A stretch of DNA of 64,000 nucleotides from Oscheius sp. JU75 (lineage: Eukaryota > Nematoda > Chromadorea > Rhabditida > Rhabditidae): positions 4,650,001-4,714,000 of the forward strand of contig JASJZC010000002.1 of the NCBI GenBank assembly GCA_037178855.1. Reading direction: 5' to 3'. The notes below the pieces were generated by a model, which did no database searches, was not told the origin of the DNA, and saw only the letters and a program-made list of their open reading frames with translations. Each line of letters begins with the position of its first letter. Position 1 is the stretch's first letter. Positions 23,310-34,825 of the stretch are shown here, one piece after another. The translations under genes were made by a program, and so were the position numbers.

Positions 23310-25768
23310 ATGCGCAAGCAAAAGGTAAAAAAGGAGCCTCCACTGAAGGTGGAAGCTGAATCTGACGAAGATGCATCTACTTCCAGTGAAGAAGAGCCGG
23401 TTAGTTCATTTTTCTTCTCCACCTTAGAGTATGTTTTCAGGAATGGACAAAAGAGCACGAGGCTGCTTTTTTGAAAACGCTTGGTGCCTTAAAAAGCAAT
23501 ACTTCGACCATTTACAACGACGACGTCAAGTAAGCAAGTTTTATTGATCATGCTACAAGCAATTATTTAGGTTTTGGGATCAAGACAAGCTCGAACAGAT
23601 TGAAGGCCAAAATGGAGGTGCGAAGAGCAAAAAGCACGTCCCGATGTTCTTGAAAGATTACGAGCGGAAAGTTATTCTCGAGAAGCAAGGGTAAAATAGT
23701 TTTCTTTTTCTCTTTCGAACGACCATTTGCAGTAAAATAGAAGAAAGTGACGAAGAAGAAGAAGAAGTTAAGCATGAGCCCAGCTACTACGAGCAGCAAG
23801 AGGAAATTCGCAAAAAGTATGCGATCGTTACCGTTGAATTTATCACGTTTGTAGGATAACAGCCACAATCGCTAATATCAAAGACGACGAAGACGATCTT
23901 CTTGTCAAAAGAACGAGAACCACGGCGGAAGCAGCAGCAGAAGAGGAAGATTACTACGAGTGGCTGAAAAAACAGGACTCCGACAGTCTTCCGCAAAACA
24001 ACGAGTTGGCCGGTCTGAAGAAGGCCTGGAACGACTCGAGTTTGGCGGACGACGATAAGTTTCTGAGAGACTATCTTCTGAACAAGGACTACATCACGGA
24101 CGACGTTAACGACGGGTAAGTCCTGTTTAGTTGATTGCCTGTAAAGCAAGTTTCCCATCAAGTTTAACATTTTCAGAATACCCGCATACGAGGATATCGT
24201 TGATCCCGAAGAAGATGAGGACGACTTGGAGAAGCAGCGCAACTACGAGGCCAAGTACAACTTCCGGTTCGAGGATCCTGACCAACAATTTGTAATTCGC
24301 CTTCTCCTTTCTAAGATATCTTTGAGTTCAGATCAAACAATATCCCCGTTCTGTTTCCGAATCGCTGAGAGAAGGAAACGCCGCCAGGAAGCTGAAACGC
24401 GAGAAATACAAGGAGCGAAAGGCCGAGGAGAAAGAAGTCCAAAAAAAGGAAATTGCCCAGAAAAAGCTCTCGGCTAAGAAGCATATCGAGGCCAGACTAA
24501 AGGCGCTGAGAGATGTCGCTGGAGAAGATATTCCTATTCGACTGGAAGATCTCCAGGAGGATTTTGATCCGAAAAAGTTCGACGATCGTATGAAAGAGCT
24601 GTTCGAGAAGAAATACTACAGCCAAGATCAGGATTTCGAGGAGGATGAAGAAATGGAAAAACCAGTTTTTAGTGATATGGAAGATGACGAAGAAGACGCA
24701 AAAATGGAGTCGGAAGAGAACGATTTGGAGGATGGAGTAGACGACGAGGAAGAGCCTCAAGAAGCTGAGAAAAACGAGGAACCTGCGGCTAAAAAGTTAA
24801 AGAAAGAGCCAGAAGCGATGAAAGAGGAGCCGTATCGCAAAAAAGGTGAGCATTTTTTTTTTTTTTGCAAAACCTATGTTCATACAGAATCCAGACGTAA
24901 GCTGAGACGCGCTGCGGCCGCGGTCAAACAGGAGAAGCCTCTCTTCGATCCGAATGAGAAGACGTTCGAAGAATACCTGAAAGAGTACTATTCTCTCGAC
25001 TACGAGGATATCATCGGTAATTTCATTGTGCTACCTTTTCTAAACTAGTTCCAGGGGATCAACCAACCAAGTTCAAGTATCGACAGGTTATTCCAAATGA
25101 TTTCGGTTTGGACACGGGCGAAATTCTCGATACAGATGACACTCAGTTGAATCAGTGGGTCTCGCTGCGAAAGGTCACGTCTTACCGACCCGAGCAAGAA
25201 GAAAAACACGATGTGAGCGTCTATCAGAGGAAAGGAGCCAATGCTGACATGAAAAAAAGAATTTTGAGCGTCCACATGAAAGTGTAAGCAGAATGATTTC
25301 TTGTCGAAAATGTCTTTTCAGTGGACCTCTTCTCAACAAGAAAAAGCCGAAGCAGACGGAAGAGAAGCCGTCAGAAGCTCAGTCTTCTGAAAAGACGAAG
25401 AAAAAGAGGAATAAGAAGAAAAAGAAGGTGGCCGAGGAGCCTCTTCCTCTTCCTCTTCCTGATGTTCCTGCGGAGGAGCCGGCCGAGATCAAAAAGGCAC
25501 CTAGACGGAGGAAAAAGACACAACAGAACGGAGTCGAGGAGAAGTCCGCAGCTGTTTCGCAGCCTGCAAAGACGCCACTTTCTCAGCCCAAGAACAAGAG
25601 ACCGGCGAAAAACGCTCTCAAGGTGAGCTGCTCTAACTAACAGTTTAAAACACGGTTCTTTAGAAATTAGATAAGATTGACGATGACCGTCTTCTCGCTT
25701 ATGGCATTAATCCGAAGAAGTTCAAGCAGAAGCTCAAGTACGGTGTCAAGAAGACGGCCCAAGTCTGA
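23310..25768 (+). CDS. kri1: KRI1 homologue, nucleolar 40S ribosome-assembly factor
   Basis: Kri1 acts in 90S pre-ribosomes during 18S rRNA processing. The start at 23310 lies four bases after TTTCAG (MRKQKVKKEPP). The protein is highly charged, with acidic blocks. Conserved features in order: FWDQDKLEQIEG; KKHVPMFLKDYERKVIL, a Kri1 signature; EEDYYEWLKKQ; DKFLRDYLLNKDYI; YNFRFEDPDQQFIKQYPR; then acid-rich linkers, FKYRQVIPNDFGLDTGEIL with LNQWVSLRK (the Kri1 C-terminal domain), and a lysine-rich tail ending LKYGVKKTAQV. About ten short introns are seen. ARL1 begins 147 bp after its stop on the same strand, typical operon spacing for nematodes. Confidence 0.92.
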
Positions 25769-25915
25769 TCTAACTGTTATATTGTTATTGTTGCTCGTTG
25801 TTTTCTCGTCATTACAAAATGTTTTCATTGCTTCCCCTTGTATCTTTTGCTGTCTAAGCAGCCCGTGTTACCTCTTTTATTCGTTCAGTTTCAACTAAGA
25901 ACAGTTCTTCAGAAA

Positions 25916-26621
25916 ATGGGTGGAGTTATGAGCTATTTCCGTGGCCTATTCGGTCAACGCGAAATGCGTATTTTGATTTTGGGACTGGACGGCGCCGGAA
26001 AGACAACTATTCTCTACAGACTCCAGGTTCTTGTTCTTTCTTTTACCCAACAACGGCTATTTCCAGGTCGGTGAAGTCGTAACAACCATCCCCACGATAG
26101 GTTTTAACGTCGAGCAGGTCGAATACAAGAATCTCAAGTTCCAGGTTTGTCCTTTGCTCTAACCAAAACAAGGAAGTATGTTTCAGGTTTGGGATCTCGG
26201 CGGCCAAACGTCCATTCGACCCTACTGGAGATGCTATTATGCCAATACGGACGCTATTATTTACGTGGTTGATTCGGCCGATCGAGATCGTGTTGGAATT
26301 TCGCGACAAGAACTAGTCTCGATGTTGCAAGAAGACGAGCTACAAGGAGCTGTTCTAGCCGTTCTTGCTAATAAACAGGTTGTTTTCCCTTCTTTTGATC
26401 TTTTTAACTGAAGGATTTAGGATATTCCCGGCTGTCTAACCCCTGCCGAAGTTCACAAAGCCCTCGGATTGGAAGCATTGCGTAATCGGACTTTCCAAAT
26501 CTTCAAAACGTCGGCCTCCAAAGGGGTTTGTGCTTCCTTAATATCTGCAGATGCAAACGTTTAGGAAGGTTTGGACGAATCTCTCGAGTGGCTCGCCAAT
26601 CAACTGCAAACTAAAAAATAA
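25916..26621 (+). CDS. arl-1: ADP-ribosylation factor-like GTPase ARL1
   Basis: ARL1 recruits GRIP-domain golgins and other effectors to the trans-Golgi. The start at 25916 ([13 protein letters not shown]) gives an N-terminal Gly2 for myristoylation and lies three bases after CTTCAG. All nucleotide motifs are intact: G1 [10 protein letters not shown]2 [11 protein letters not shown]3 [15 protein letters not shown]4 ANKQD and G5 TSASKG. The [20 protein letters not shown] and [13 protein letters not shown] blocks match ARL1 better than ARF1 or ARL5. Four introns of about 40-50 nt interrupt it. The predicted length of about 180 residues is normal. It sits 147 bp after KRI1. Confidence 0.95.
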
Positions 26622-27411
26622 GGATAACTCGTTTTTTTTTATACTCAACTCCCCCTGCTATCTCTGTGAAGGTTGTCTGTGATTTCTTTTTTTATATGTG
26701 CTGTGGCTACAATCCACATTCTCCCCCGATTTTTTCACCTCTTGTGACATAATTCCGGCCCCCGTGTTTCGGTTGACCACCTAACGATTTTGGTCCTGGT
26801 AAATGTATATCAAAGCTTACTTCAACTCTTACTCTCCACCTACAGTAAATCTTGGAAACGAGCAGCAGTTCGTCAGGGGTGCTGAGTCTGATATTCTGGC
26901 GAGTCCAATTGATATCACGATACCAGTTCTTATAGAGAACCGTATCGTTTTTCCCTCTCAGATCACTGGTATCATGCGAAGTACTCGATACATTGATCAC
27001 CTTCTTGAAGATTATTTTCCTAATTGCCGCTGTAATCGTCCGATAAAAGTCAACGGATAAAAACATTCTTCCTGTCGGAAATTATCTTGAAAACGAACTC
27101 CAGTTCTTATAGACTTCTTCGTACTCTTCGCAAGGTCTGGTGAAAACGATAGAAGCGATGAGAAGAGAATGTATTTGTCGCAGCTGGTCAAAATACGACC
27201 CAAAGAAGATTCATTAGGCACTGAATAAATACAATGGCAGCCTAGAAACAAACGGAAGAAAAGGGTGGGAATTATGTCTGGAAGGTCACAGGGAGGGAAT
27301 AGAATAGTTAAAGTATACTTTGAGGGAAATGAGCTCTTTAGGGGGACGGGAAATAAGCCTGTATAAGATTGAGAAAGTGACATGAAAGCTGCTTAGAGAG
27401 AACAAGGATGT
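26622..27411. other. Convergent intergenic region between ARL1 and Arp1
   Basis: Frames of 85 codons (26803-27060, +) and 119-123 codons on the minus strand overlap each other here. The + frame has some protein-like composition (YIDHLLEDYFPNCRC), but there is no family match, start context or exon chain. I treat the interval as 3' UTRs and spacer. Confidence 0.35.
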
Positions 27412-28750
27412 CTAGAAGAATTTCTTATGAATGATCCGTTTTCCTTCTTCTTCATACACGCGCTTGCTGACCCACATGTTACGGAATGTGTCGAGGGAGG
27501 CCAAAATTGAGCCACCGATCCATGTCGAGTACATTCTTTCCTACAAGAGGTATCTATTTCCATAAACAAAAGACCGCTACCTGAGGAGCGGAAATCCTAA
27601 TCTTTGTGTCTTGAGGAGCAATCTTCTTGACTTCGGCAAGAAGTCTCTCTCCGAAACCGGTGAACATGGTTGTGCCTCCGCTCAATACTATGCTCTCGTA
27701 GAGCGTCTTTCTCAAATCCATGTCGCATTGCTGAAAAGGGGAATATTTCGATGGGGAGGAAGAAGAACAACTGACTCTGATAGCGTCGTTTACAAGATGA
27801 GCCACTCCAGGACATTCTTCGCCAATAATCTCCGGTCGGAAAAGAATTTCAGCTGCACGGAATCGAGATGGACCTAGTTCAAGTCGAGTCGCATCAGGCA
27901 ACGAGTAGATGAACTTCTCATTCTCGCTGGCCTCTTCTTTGGCAGTATTCGAGGTCAGAAAGCAGGCTTTTTCCTTGATTTCTCGGACAATTTCGAACTC
28001 GCTCGTTCTGTGTAGATCAGCTCCTTCCTTTCTGAGGAGCAGACGAAGCCATCTGGTCACATCGCGGCCAGCCACATCCATTCGTTTGATTCTGAAGATG
28101 AATATGAACTGAATTTCAACAAAATCAGCTAACCCATGCTGCATGGCGAATCCTTCGAAGATTGGAACGACGTGGGTGACTCCATCTCCAGAATCCAGCA
28201 CTACTCCAGTGGTCCTTCCAGTAGAATAGAGGGAAAGGACGGCCTGCATCTGAATGTGGAGGGCTGGAGCATTGAGAGTTTCGAAGAAGATTTCGGCGGC
28301 CTTCTCCTTGTGTTGCATCGGATTCAGAGGAGCTTCGGTCAGTAGGACAGGATGATCACCCGGGAATATCTGAACCAAACAAGTAAATGAAGCAATTACT
28401 TCAACGCTCACGTTTAACTGGTCCTGGCTGTAAATGTATTGCCAAACTCGCTCCATGTCGTTCCAGTCAGTCACAATTCCATGCTCCATGGGATACTTTA
28501 GAGCCAACAGCCCTCTGTATTGTTCGGCTTTTGGTCCTAAATACAGCTCTATAAAAAAGCGAATCCAAACAGCCCAACCGATAAACATTTCGCCTTCAAG
28601 AGCTCCGGCCATGACCCGATGATATTTCGGCCTACCCACGAAGTTGGCAAACTTGACTTTCGGCGTCTGTTCACCGGCAAATCCGGCCTTGATGATGCCG
28701 GATCCATTGTCGATTACCACAGGCTGATTGGCAATGATGTCGTAGTCCAT
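27412..28750 (-). CDS. arp-1: Actin-related protein 1 (centractin), dynactin filament subunit
   Basis: Arp1 forms the short filament of dynactin, which couples dynein to cargo. The start at 28750 ([18 protein letters not shown]) matches the centractin N-terminus. Actin-fold signatures are present: phosphate-1 loop [42 protein letters not shown], phosphate-2 loop [43 protein letters not shown] and [19 protein letters not shown]. The C-terminus ends in IIHKKFF, like the centractin IHRKTF rather than the KCF of actin. Six or seven introns of about 40-60 nt are present. The gene is divergent from the SUV4-20-type methyltransferase, 559 bp apart. Confidence 0.95.
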
Positions 28751-29309
28751 CTGAATTCACTCTTTTTATCAAACCGTAACGTATAGACAGCTAAAGAAAG
28801 GCAGGAAGAGATATAGCAGATCGAGGCAAAATGTGCTGTTTGGTTTGTTCAGGACTAAACGTGGAATATGACATGCGTTTCTATTACTTTCTTCGTGGAA
28901 AAAAGACGTCTACATTTAATTTAAAAAAAGACAAAACGAGATCGAAGAAAAACGGCCAGTGTGTAGGATTGATTGCGAAATAACCATTGTTCTGCTCTGA
29001 AAAGTAACGAGCAAGAACATGATATGCTTCCTACAGCTTTAACAAGCAAGTTTACATTGAATACAACAAGAAAACTGACTAGAAATAAGCAAATTGGGTG
29101 TAAAAGACCGCCAAGTTGAACTCTTGAAATATTCTACGCGTTTGGCCGAAAATGGTTTCAGATCGCCAGTACGCAAGCTCAAGTAGTATCAGCTACCGTA
29201 ATCCAAATTTATTTTGTTTGTTGTTTTTAAACACTTTCTCTGTTTCTTTGCTCTGTATCCTCGTGAGCTCCTCTTATTTCCGATTGATTGATTGTGTACA
29301 ATTTCAGCA
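28751..29309. promoter_or_regulatory. Shared divergent promoter of Arp1 and the H4K20 methyltransferase
   Basis: This 559-bp interval lies between two genes reading outward and must contain both promoters. The + gene start is preceded by ACAATTTCAG two bases before the ATG, a trans-splice acceptor. No TATA box or other named element was recognised. Confidence 0.4.
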
Positions 29310-30930
29310 ATGCGCCCATCAGAGATTCCCAACCGCAAGATTGTGAATGAAGTTTCCGTTGAAGCCCTGACCGAAGCAATGAAAGACCTTCCCCCGATAG
29401 ACCACAGTCTAAGTCCGAAGGATCTCTGCGCCTTTGACGACATGGCCACCTCGCTAGTAGTGGATTCGGTTCTAGGATTTCAATCGCATAAGATGTCCCC
29501 AAGGTTAGTTCTTTCTTCCATAACATCTTGGTGCTTGTTCCAGAAAACGATACCTAGTACACAATGAGCAAAATAGAGCCACAGGCATCATGAGAAATTT
29601 CGTCGCGGAGCAAGACTTTGAGAAGACCATGCGATCACTTCTTCAACTCGGTTCTGTGAAAGCTTTCCTTCAAGTTCAAGATTCTTTCAACAAGCAGATC
29701 GAGTTTCGAGATCATGTAAGTTCTGATTTCTCAATTTAAAGGAACCATAAGGGACAAAAGGAACTTGACCTCAAACGATAGATCTCTGATTTTTGAGACA
29801 GTTCCGTTAGACTTTTGAAAAGTGTCTCTCAGAGTCGAGACTTGTCGAGCTAACCCCGGCGATTGACTTGTTTTAACAATTTTTTTGCTTTTGAAAAGTT
29901 CTGACAAGTTCAAAAATCCAGTTGGAACCAAGCATGATGCTCCTCGACGTTCTGTTGACTTTTTAGACTGACCAGACTTCAAGCATAAAAAGCAGCTTCA
30001 TAAGTGCCTCAGCTGGCTGAACTTTGGTATTAGATAGATCCAAAAATTGCGATGGAAATGCTTGATTACGCACTTGTTCTGTGCCGAAACAACAACCTCC
30101 TACTTTCTAAATTTCGACTTTTTGGCAAGTCAAGAATAAAGAATCTTAGGCTACTATAGACTTCGTTTGACTTTGGATGTCCCTTATGGCCCATCAATCT
30201 TTCTGTTCCAGATACTCCGCTTCTTAAACATATTCTCCTTCCAAGCCGGATTTGTTGTGGAAAAATGTACGCGCTACGTGGCCGAAGGCAATATCGGAGC
30301 CAAGTTGGTGGCTACAAAACATTGGTTAGTGCATTCTTTTTTTCTTCAAACAGCAGAAGTTCAGGCAACGAGGTGATGTAATTGACCGACTCTATGGTGT
30401 GATTGGTCAACTGAACGAGAAGGAAGAGGAAGATCTGTTGACCCCGGGAACAAACGACTTCAGCGTCATGTACAGCACAAGGTTTGTCATTTTCTCTGTT
30501 CCTTCAAAGCAACTCTTGTAGGAAACAATGTGCTCAACTGTGGCTAGGTCCCGGAGCATATATCAATCACGATTGTCGACCGACTTGTCGTTTCGTTCCG
30601 GCTTTGCGAACAGCCTCTATCAAGGTAACAAGATCCCTCATTTGCTCACATCAGATATTCTTTCTAGGTTTTGCGCGATATGAAACCGGGAGACGAGATA
30701 ACATGCTTCTATGGCGAGGACTTTTTCGGCGACGACAATGAGCGTTGTGAATGTCTTACATGTGAAAGGTTTGCTCATTATCACTTCTACTAATCTCACT
30801 TTTTAGACTGGGAAAAGGAGCCTTTTCCAGCAGACGGTCTTCAAACGAGGAGCTTGAAAATGTAGGAACTCGACCAAAATATGGACTGCGCAACACGGAT
30901 TCGCGCCTTCTTCGCAGCTTCCAGCAATAG
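29310..30930 (+). CDS. set-4: Histone H4 lysine-20 methyltransferase, SUV4-20/KMT5 type
   Basis: This family adds the second and third methyl groups to H4K20 in chromatin. The start at 29310 ([14 protein letters not shown]) follows TTTCAG-CA. An N-terminal helical part has [20 protein letters not shown] and [11 protein letters not shown], typical of Suv4-20. The SET domain shows [19 protein letters not shown], with the Asn-His-Asp-Cys cofactor motif, and [26 protein letters not shown], with the post-SET cysteines. The tail is short (ends LLRSFQQ), as in nematode SET-4. One intron (about 29716-30212) is near 500 nt, ten times the local norm, and carries a terminal inverted repeat listed separately. 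Others are about 45 nt. HAL lies 658 bp downstream on the same strand. Confidence 0.9.
29745..30189. mobile_element. MITE-like insertion with terminal inverted repeats in a set-4 intron
   Basis: CCATAAGGGACA at 29745-29756 is repeated exactly in inverse at 30178-30189. Just inside, CAAACGA and an ATAG also recur in inverse order with small gaps. The 445-bp segment fills most of an intron that would otherwise be near the local size. There is no transposase frame inside, so it would be a non-autonomous element. No flanking target duplication was confirmed. Confidence 0.5.
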
Positions 30931-31588
30931 GCTGGCCTTTTTTTTTAGACACTTTCTGTAATTTCTTTCTTCTTACTGGTGCAAACTGTATAATTTATTT
31001 CAATTCGTAACTTTGATCTCTTTCATTAAATCTTCAATACTCGGCCCTGTTTTATGGAAAATCGAACAACTAAAAGTACGAACGGGATTCGGCGTGACAG
31101 GTTGATCATAAAAAGGGCGCATTTCGCTGAGAGACGGGCCATTTCCCTTCTTTTGGACATTTCCGAGGGTTACGAGAGCGTGTGACCTTTATGAGAGGGT
31201 TGTTTTGGCGGGCTGGAGTGCTACTTCAGGACTACTTGTTCAGAACGTAATTCACAAACAATAGAAACCTTGGAGCATTCCAAAAGAAGGGTTTCTACCA
31301 TCCAATTGACATCACTACATGAGTATGAGGATTAGAACAAAACTTTCTACATGTCCTGTCTCCAACAATTGCTCGTCCATCCACCGTGAAGAACTTTTTC
31401 CTCCTGTCATCGAAACCACGTCAATCTGTTGCTGACCCGCATGATTCAGTTTCAGTCTCCACGTGCCGACATCAGAATGATTGTCGGTCATTCGAGACCC
31501 CCGAATTACCCCGGTTTTTGACGACCGTCCTCGACCACGGGTTCTACATAAAAGGTCTCATTTACGGCTGGTTTCGAGATTCCTCACT
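30931..31588. other. Spacer between set-4 and HAL
   Basis: This 658-bp interval has no supported gene. An upstream in-frame ATG region (31481) extends the HAL frame, but the extension is Arg/Pro-rich and lacks family similarity, so I place it outside the CDS. The HAL promoter should be here. Confidence 0.4.
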
Positions 31589-33831
31589 ATGCGCCTGCAA
31601 TTCCAAGTCGGCATCGAGTGCATTGTCGTCCCTTGTCAGGAGAACGAAACTGTTCATATTGTCTCTCTCCGAGCTCTAGCCAAGGTTCGAAGACTTCGAC
31701 CCACTCTTGTCAAGGATGAGTCCGTTTATCATGAGGTAAATAGGGAAATTTTTAATGGAAAATATTCATAGATCCGTCGGACAATTGGAAACTCTCTTGT
31801 CGATCCTGAGGATACTGTTGGCGAGGTCTTGAAGGACGGAGACTTTGTTTTGATCGTGATCGACGCTGCTGAAACCGAGGATGCGAAGGAGGAAAAACGT
31901 CTAGAGGAGTTGAAGGAGGCGAAGAAGGAAATCCAGAAGAGACGCAAGCATGTCTCTTTCTCGGAAGAAATGTCCGTTCGCGTGGTCAAAAATCCTTCAA
32001 AGCAGCTGATTCTGGACGGAAACAGTCTGACTCCGATGGATCTGGTCGACTGCGAGAGAGGAGAATGTCTTCTGCATGTAAGCAGCTTGAAAGGCGAGAG
32101 CATAGTTTTTCAGTTGTCAGCCGACGCTGAGGAAAAGATTCGGAAAGGACGGCAACTGCTGGAGAAGATCACTTCAGAGCATAATGGTCAGTGACTCATT
32201 GTCTGTTGAAACACTTTTATAGCCGTCTATGGCATCACGACCGGCTTCGGAACCTTTGCCAATGTTCGAATTGAACACGAGAAACTGAAGTGAGTACTTT
32301 CTACTCCTTCTAGAAAAGAAAAAGTTTAGAAAACTCCAGCTGAACCTGATCCGTTCTCATGCCACCGGCTACGGCAAGCCTCTGACTCCGAGTCAGACGC
32401 GTATGCTGCTCGCTCTCCGAATCAATGTCTTGGCCAAAGGACACAGTGGAATCAGTGTCGAGAACATCAAGAAGATGATAGCCGCTTTCAATGCCTTTTG
32501 CGTCTCCTACGTCCCACAGCAGGGAACAGTCGGCTGTTCAGGAGATCTCTGTCCATTGGCTCATTTGGCTTTGGGACTACTCGGAGAGGGCAAGATGTGG
32601 AGTCCGTCAACTGGATGGGATTCTGCTGATGTGGTTTTGGAGAAGAATGGCTTGAAACCGCTCGAATTGGGACCAAAGGAGGGACTGGCATTGATCAACG
32701 GAACTCAAATGGTCACTGCCCTTGGTGCAATGAGTGAGTGACAGTTTCTATAAGTATAACCTCGGTTTCCAGCACTCGAGCGAGCCTACAACATTGCCAG
32801 ACAGGCTGACATCATTGCTGCTCTGTCACTGGATGTATTGAAGGGTACTACAAAAGCTTACGACTCGGACATTCACGCTATTCGTCCTCACAAAGGCCAG
32901 CAGCTCTCGGCACTGAGACTTCGCTCTCTTCTCCATTCAGATGCCAATCCGAGTCAAATTGCTGAATCCCACAGAAACTGTGGCAAGGTTCAAGATGCTT
33001 ACACTCTACGCTGTGTTCCTCAAGTGCATGGAGTCGTTCATGACACAATCGAATTCGTAAGGGAGATCATCCGGACTGAAATGAACTCGGCCACCGACAA
33101 TCCGTTGGTCTTCGCAGATCGAGAAGAGATCATTTCTGGAGGAAACTTCCACGGAGAGTATCCGGCCAAGGCTCTCGACTACCTGGCTATCGCCGTCCAC
33201 GAACTGGCCCAGATGAGTGAACGCCGTCTGGAACGACTTGTGAACAATCAACTCAGTGGATTGCCGACATTCCTCACTCCAGATGGTGGTCTGAACTCTG
33301 GTTTTATGACTGTCCAGCTCTGTGCTGCCAGTCTCGTATCGGAGAACAAGGTCCTGTGTCATCCATCTTCATGTGACAGTATTCCCACCAGCTGTAACCA
33401 AGAAGACCATGTCAGTATGGGAGGTTTCGCTGCCAGAAAGGCTCTGACTATTGTGGAACACGTCGAAGCTGTTCTTGCAATGGAACTGATGGCAGCCTGT
33501 CAGGGAATGGAATTCCTGAAGCCTTTGGTCTCGACTGCTCCTCTGAACAAGGTCTATCAGCTCGTTAGAACTGTTGCAGCTCCTCTGATCGAGGATCGCT
33601 ACATGCAGCCGGAAATCGAAGCCTGCATTGATCTTCTAAGAGCCAACAAGGTATAGAGTCATATGTTAGAGATTATGTGTGTTACAGGTCTGGGAGATAG
33701 TGGCTCCTCATCTGGAGACGCTCAAGGAGATGGAAGATCTTGACCCAGATGCCTTGAGAATTATGACCAAGACACCAACTGGAGTAGGTCTCAGAGATCG
33801 CTTCCACTGCAGCTCCGAGGAAGACGATTGA
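31589..33831 (+). CDS. haly-1: Histidine ammonia-lyase (histidase)
   Basis: Histidase deaminates L-histidine to urocanate and ammonia, the first step of histidine breakdown, in the cytosol. I chose the ATG at 31589 ([17 protein letters not shown]) because it aligns with the animal N-terminal domain; a frame-open ATG at 31481 would add non-homologous residues. Conserved parts in order: [47 protein letters not shown]; the MIO-cofactor site [82 protein letters not shown]. The cofactor triad reads Cys-Ser-Gly where the usual is Ala-Ser-Gly. The length of about 670 residues fits animal enzymes. Introns are short. A near-perfect hairpin lies about 100 bp after the stop. Confidence 0.95.
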
Positions 33832-33928
33832 ATTGACTTTGTATTTGCTCTGTATTTGAATCAGTCGCTTACGCTCCTGGCGAAGCCACCCGCTATTTTT
33901 TGTACTGTGACTCTCTTCTAACTCTTTT

Positions 33929-34007
33929 TGTCAACTGTAATCTAGGATAAGACTTGACAGAAATGACTACAAAAATTGTCAAATGTTATCCCAGATTAGA
34001 GTTGACA
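33929..34007. repeat. 79-nt imperfect hairpin downstream of HAL
   Basis: Arms of about 32 nt (TGTCAACT outermost on the left, AGTTGACA on the right) pair with a handful of mismatches around a 15-nt loop. It may be a precursor-microRNA-like stem, a 3' UTR structure, or the tip of a foldback repeat related to the TTGTC/GACAA-rich inverted repeat that begins about 75 bp later. Confidence 0.55.
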
Positions 34008-34080
34008 TATGTCGCAGACAGACGCCTTTTGCCAATTGTAAAGATAGGATAAACTATTTAATGGTTAGCGTTTGCTTTGC

Positions 34081-34825
34081 AACTTTGACGCAGAAGCTGT
34101 TTTGTTTGCTGTAATTAAATGTCTTGTCAAAACAAGTAGTCTTCAAAGTACTATCTCAAAAGTACTTGCTTTCTTGTCGAAAATATCAATTCGAAACTCG
34201 ACTTGTCAAGTGTTCTGGTCAAGACGATGATTTTCTCAGGGTTAGTCACTTCTTGACATTTAGCGTCCATTTCTAGAGCATATATCAGTAGCCAGAACAG
34301 ATCTCGACGAATCAATTGAACAGTGCGGAGCTCAGAGTGGATGTCTTCTTCCAGTTGATTCCACTAACCCGTCTTTTCCGCTTTCAGAATGCTCCAGTTG
34401 ATCAGTCACTTCTTCCAGTAGTTAACACCTGAAAATAAACAAGCAGGAAAAGATCTGACATGTTTTCGGTTTGATTTCTTTTCTTTCTTTTCGGAGAACT
34501 TCCGTTCCATTCCCCACCACTTCGACACCGCTCCAATGTCTAATACCTGTTTTGAGGCCCTCCAAAGAAAGCAGATCCAAATCCCAAATCGGCAACACAG
34601 GCTAAAGACTCGAGCTTTCGGATCTGAGTTTCTCGGGGCTACCATAGACCCTAGTCAAAGTGGTAGAGAAAGGTAGCCGAGAGTAATAGCTGCAGAACAC
34701 GACAGCACAACGGGGCCGCAGACGTTGTAACTGAAGTCTACAAGCGACTCACACTTGACAAGTTGAGTTTCAAATTTCGACAAGACACCTAATTAATCGC
34801 GTTAGCTTCTGCGCCAAAATTTGTT
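34081..34825. repeat. Large imperfect inverted repeat (foldback element candidate)
   Basis: The left arm (about 34081-34212) is matched in inverse by the right arm (about 34752-34825). The inner ends agree over about 24 bp with two mismatches (CACTTGACAAGT shared). Outer blocks GACAAGACA, TTAATTA and AGCTTCTGCG also recur in the right order with gaps. The 540-bp centre has no recognisable coding. It lies between the HAL and dep-1 3' ends. This could be a MITE or two inverted copies of a short repeat. Confidence 0.55.

Noticed and set aside
26803-27060. 85-codon + frame between ARL1 and Arp1
   Set aside because: An overlapping minus frame of similar length exists and neither has conserved motifs or splice evidence.
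27012-27383. 123-codon minus frame downstream of Arp1
   Set aside because: It falls in the expected 3' UTR of Arp1 and has low-complexity hydrophobic composition without a domain.
31481-31588. N-terminal extension of histidine ammonia-lyase from an upstream ATG
   Set aside because: The added residues are Arg/Pro-rich and absent from the family; the ATG at 31589 aligns with the animal N-terminus.
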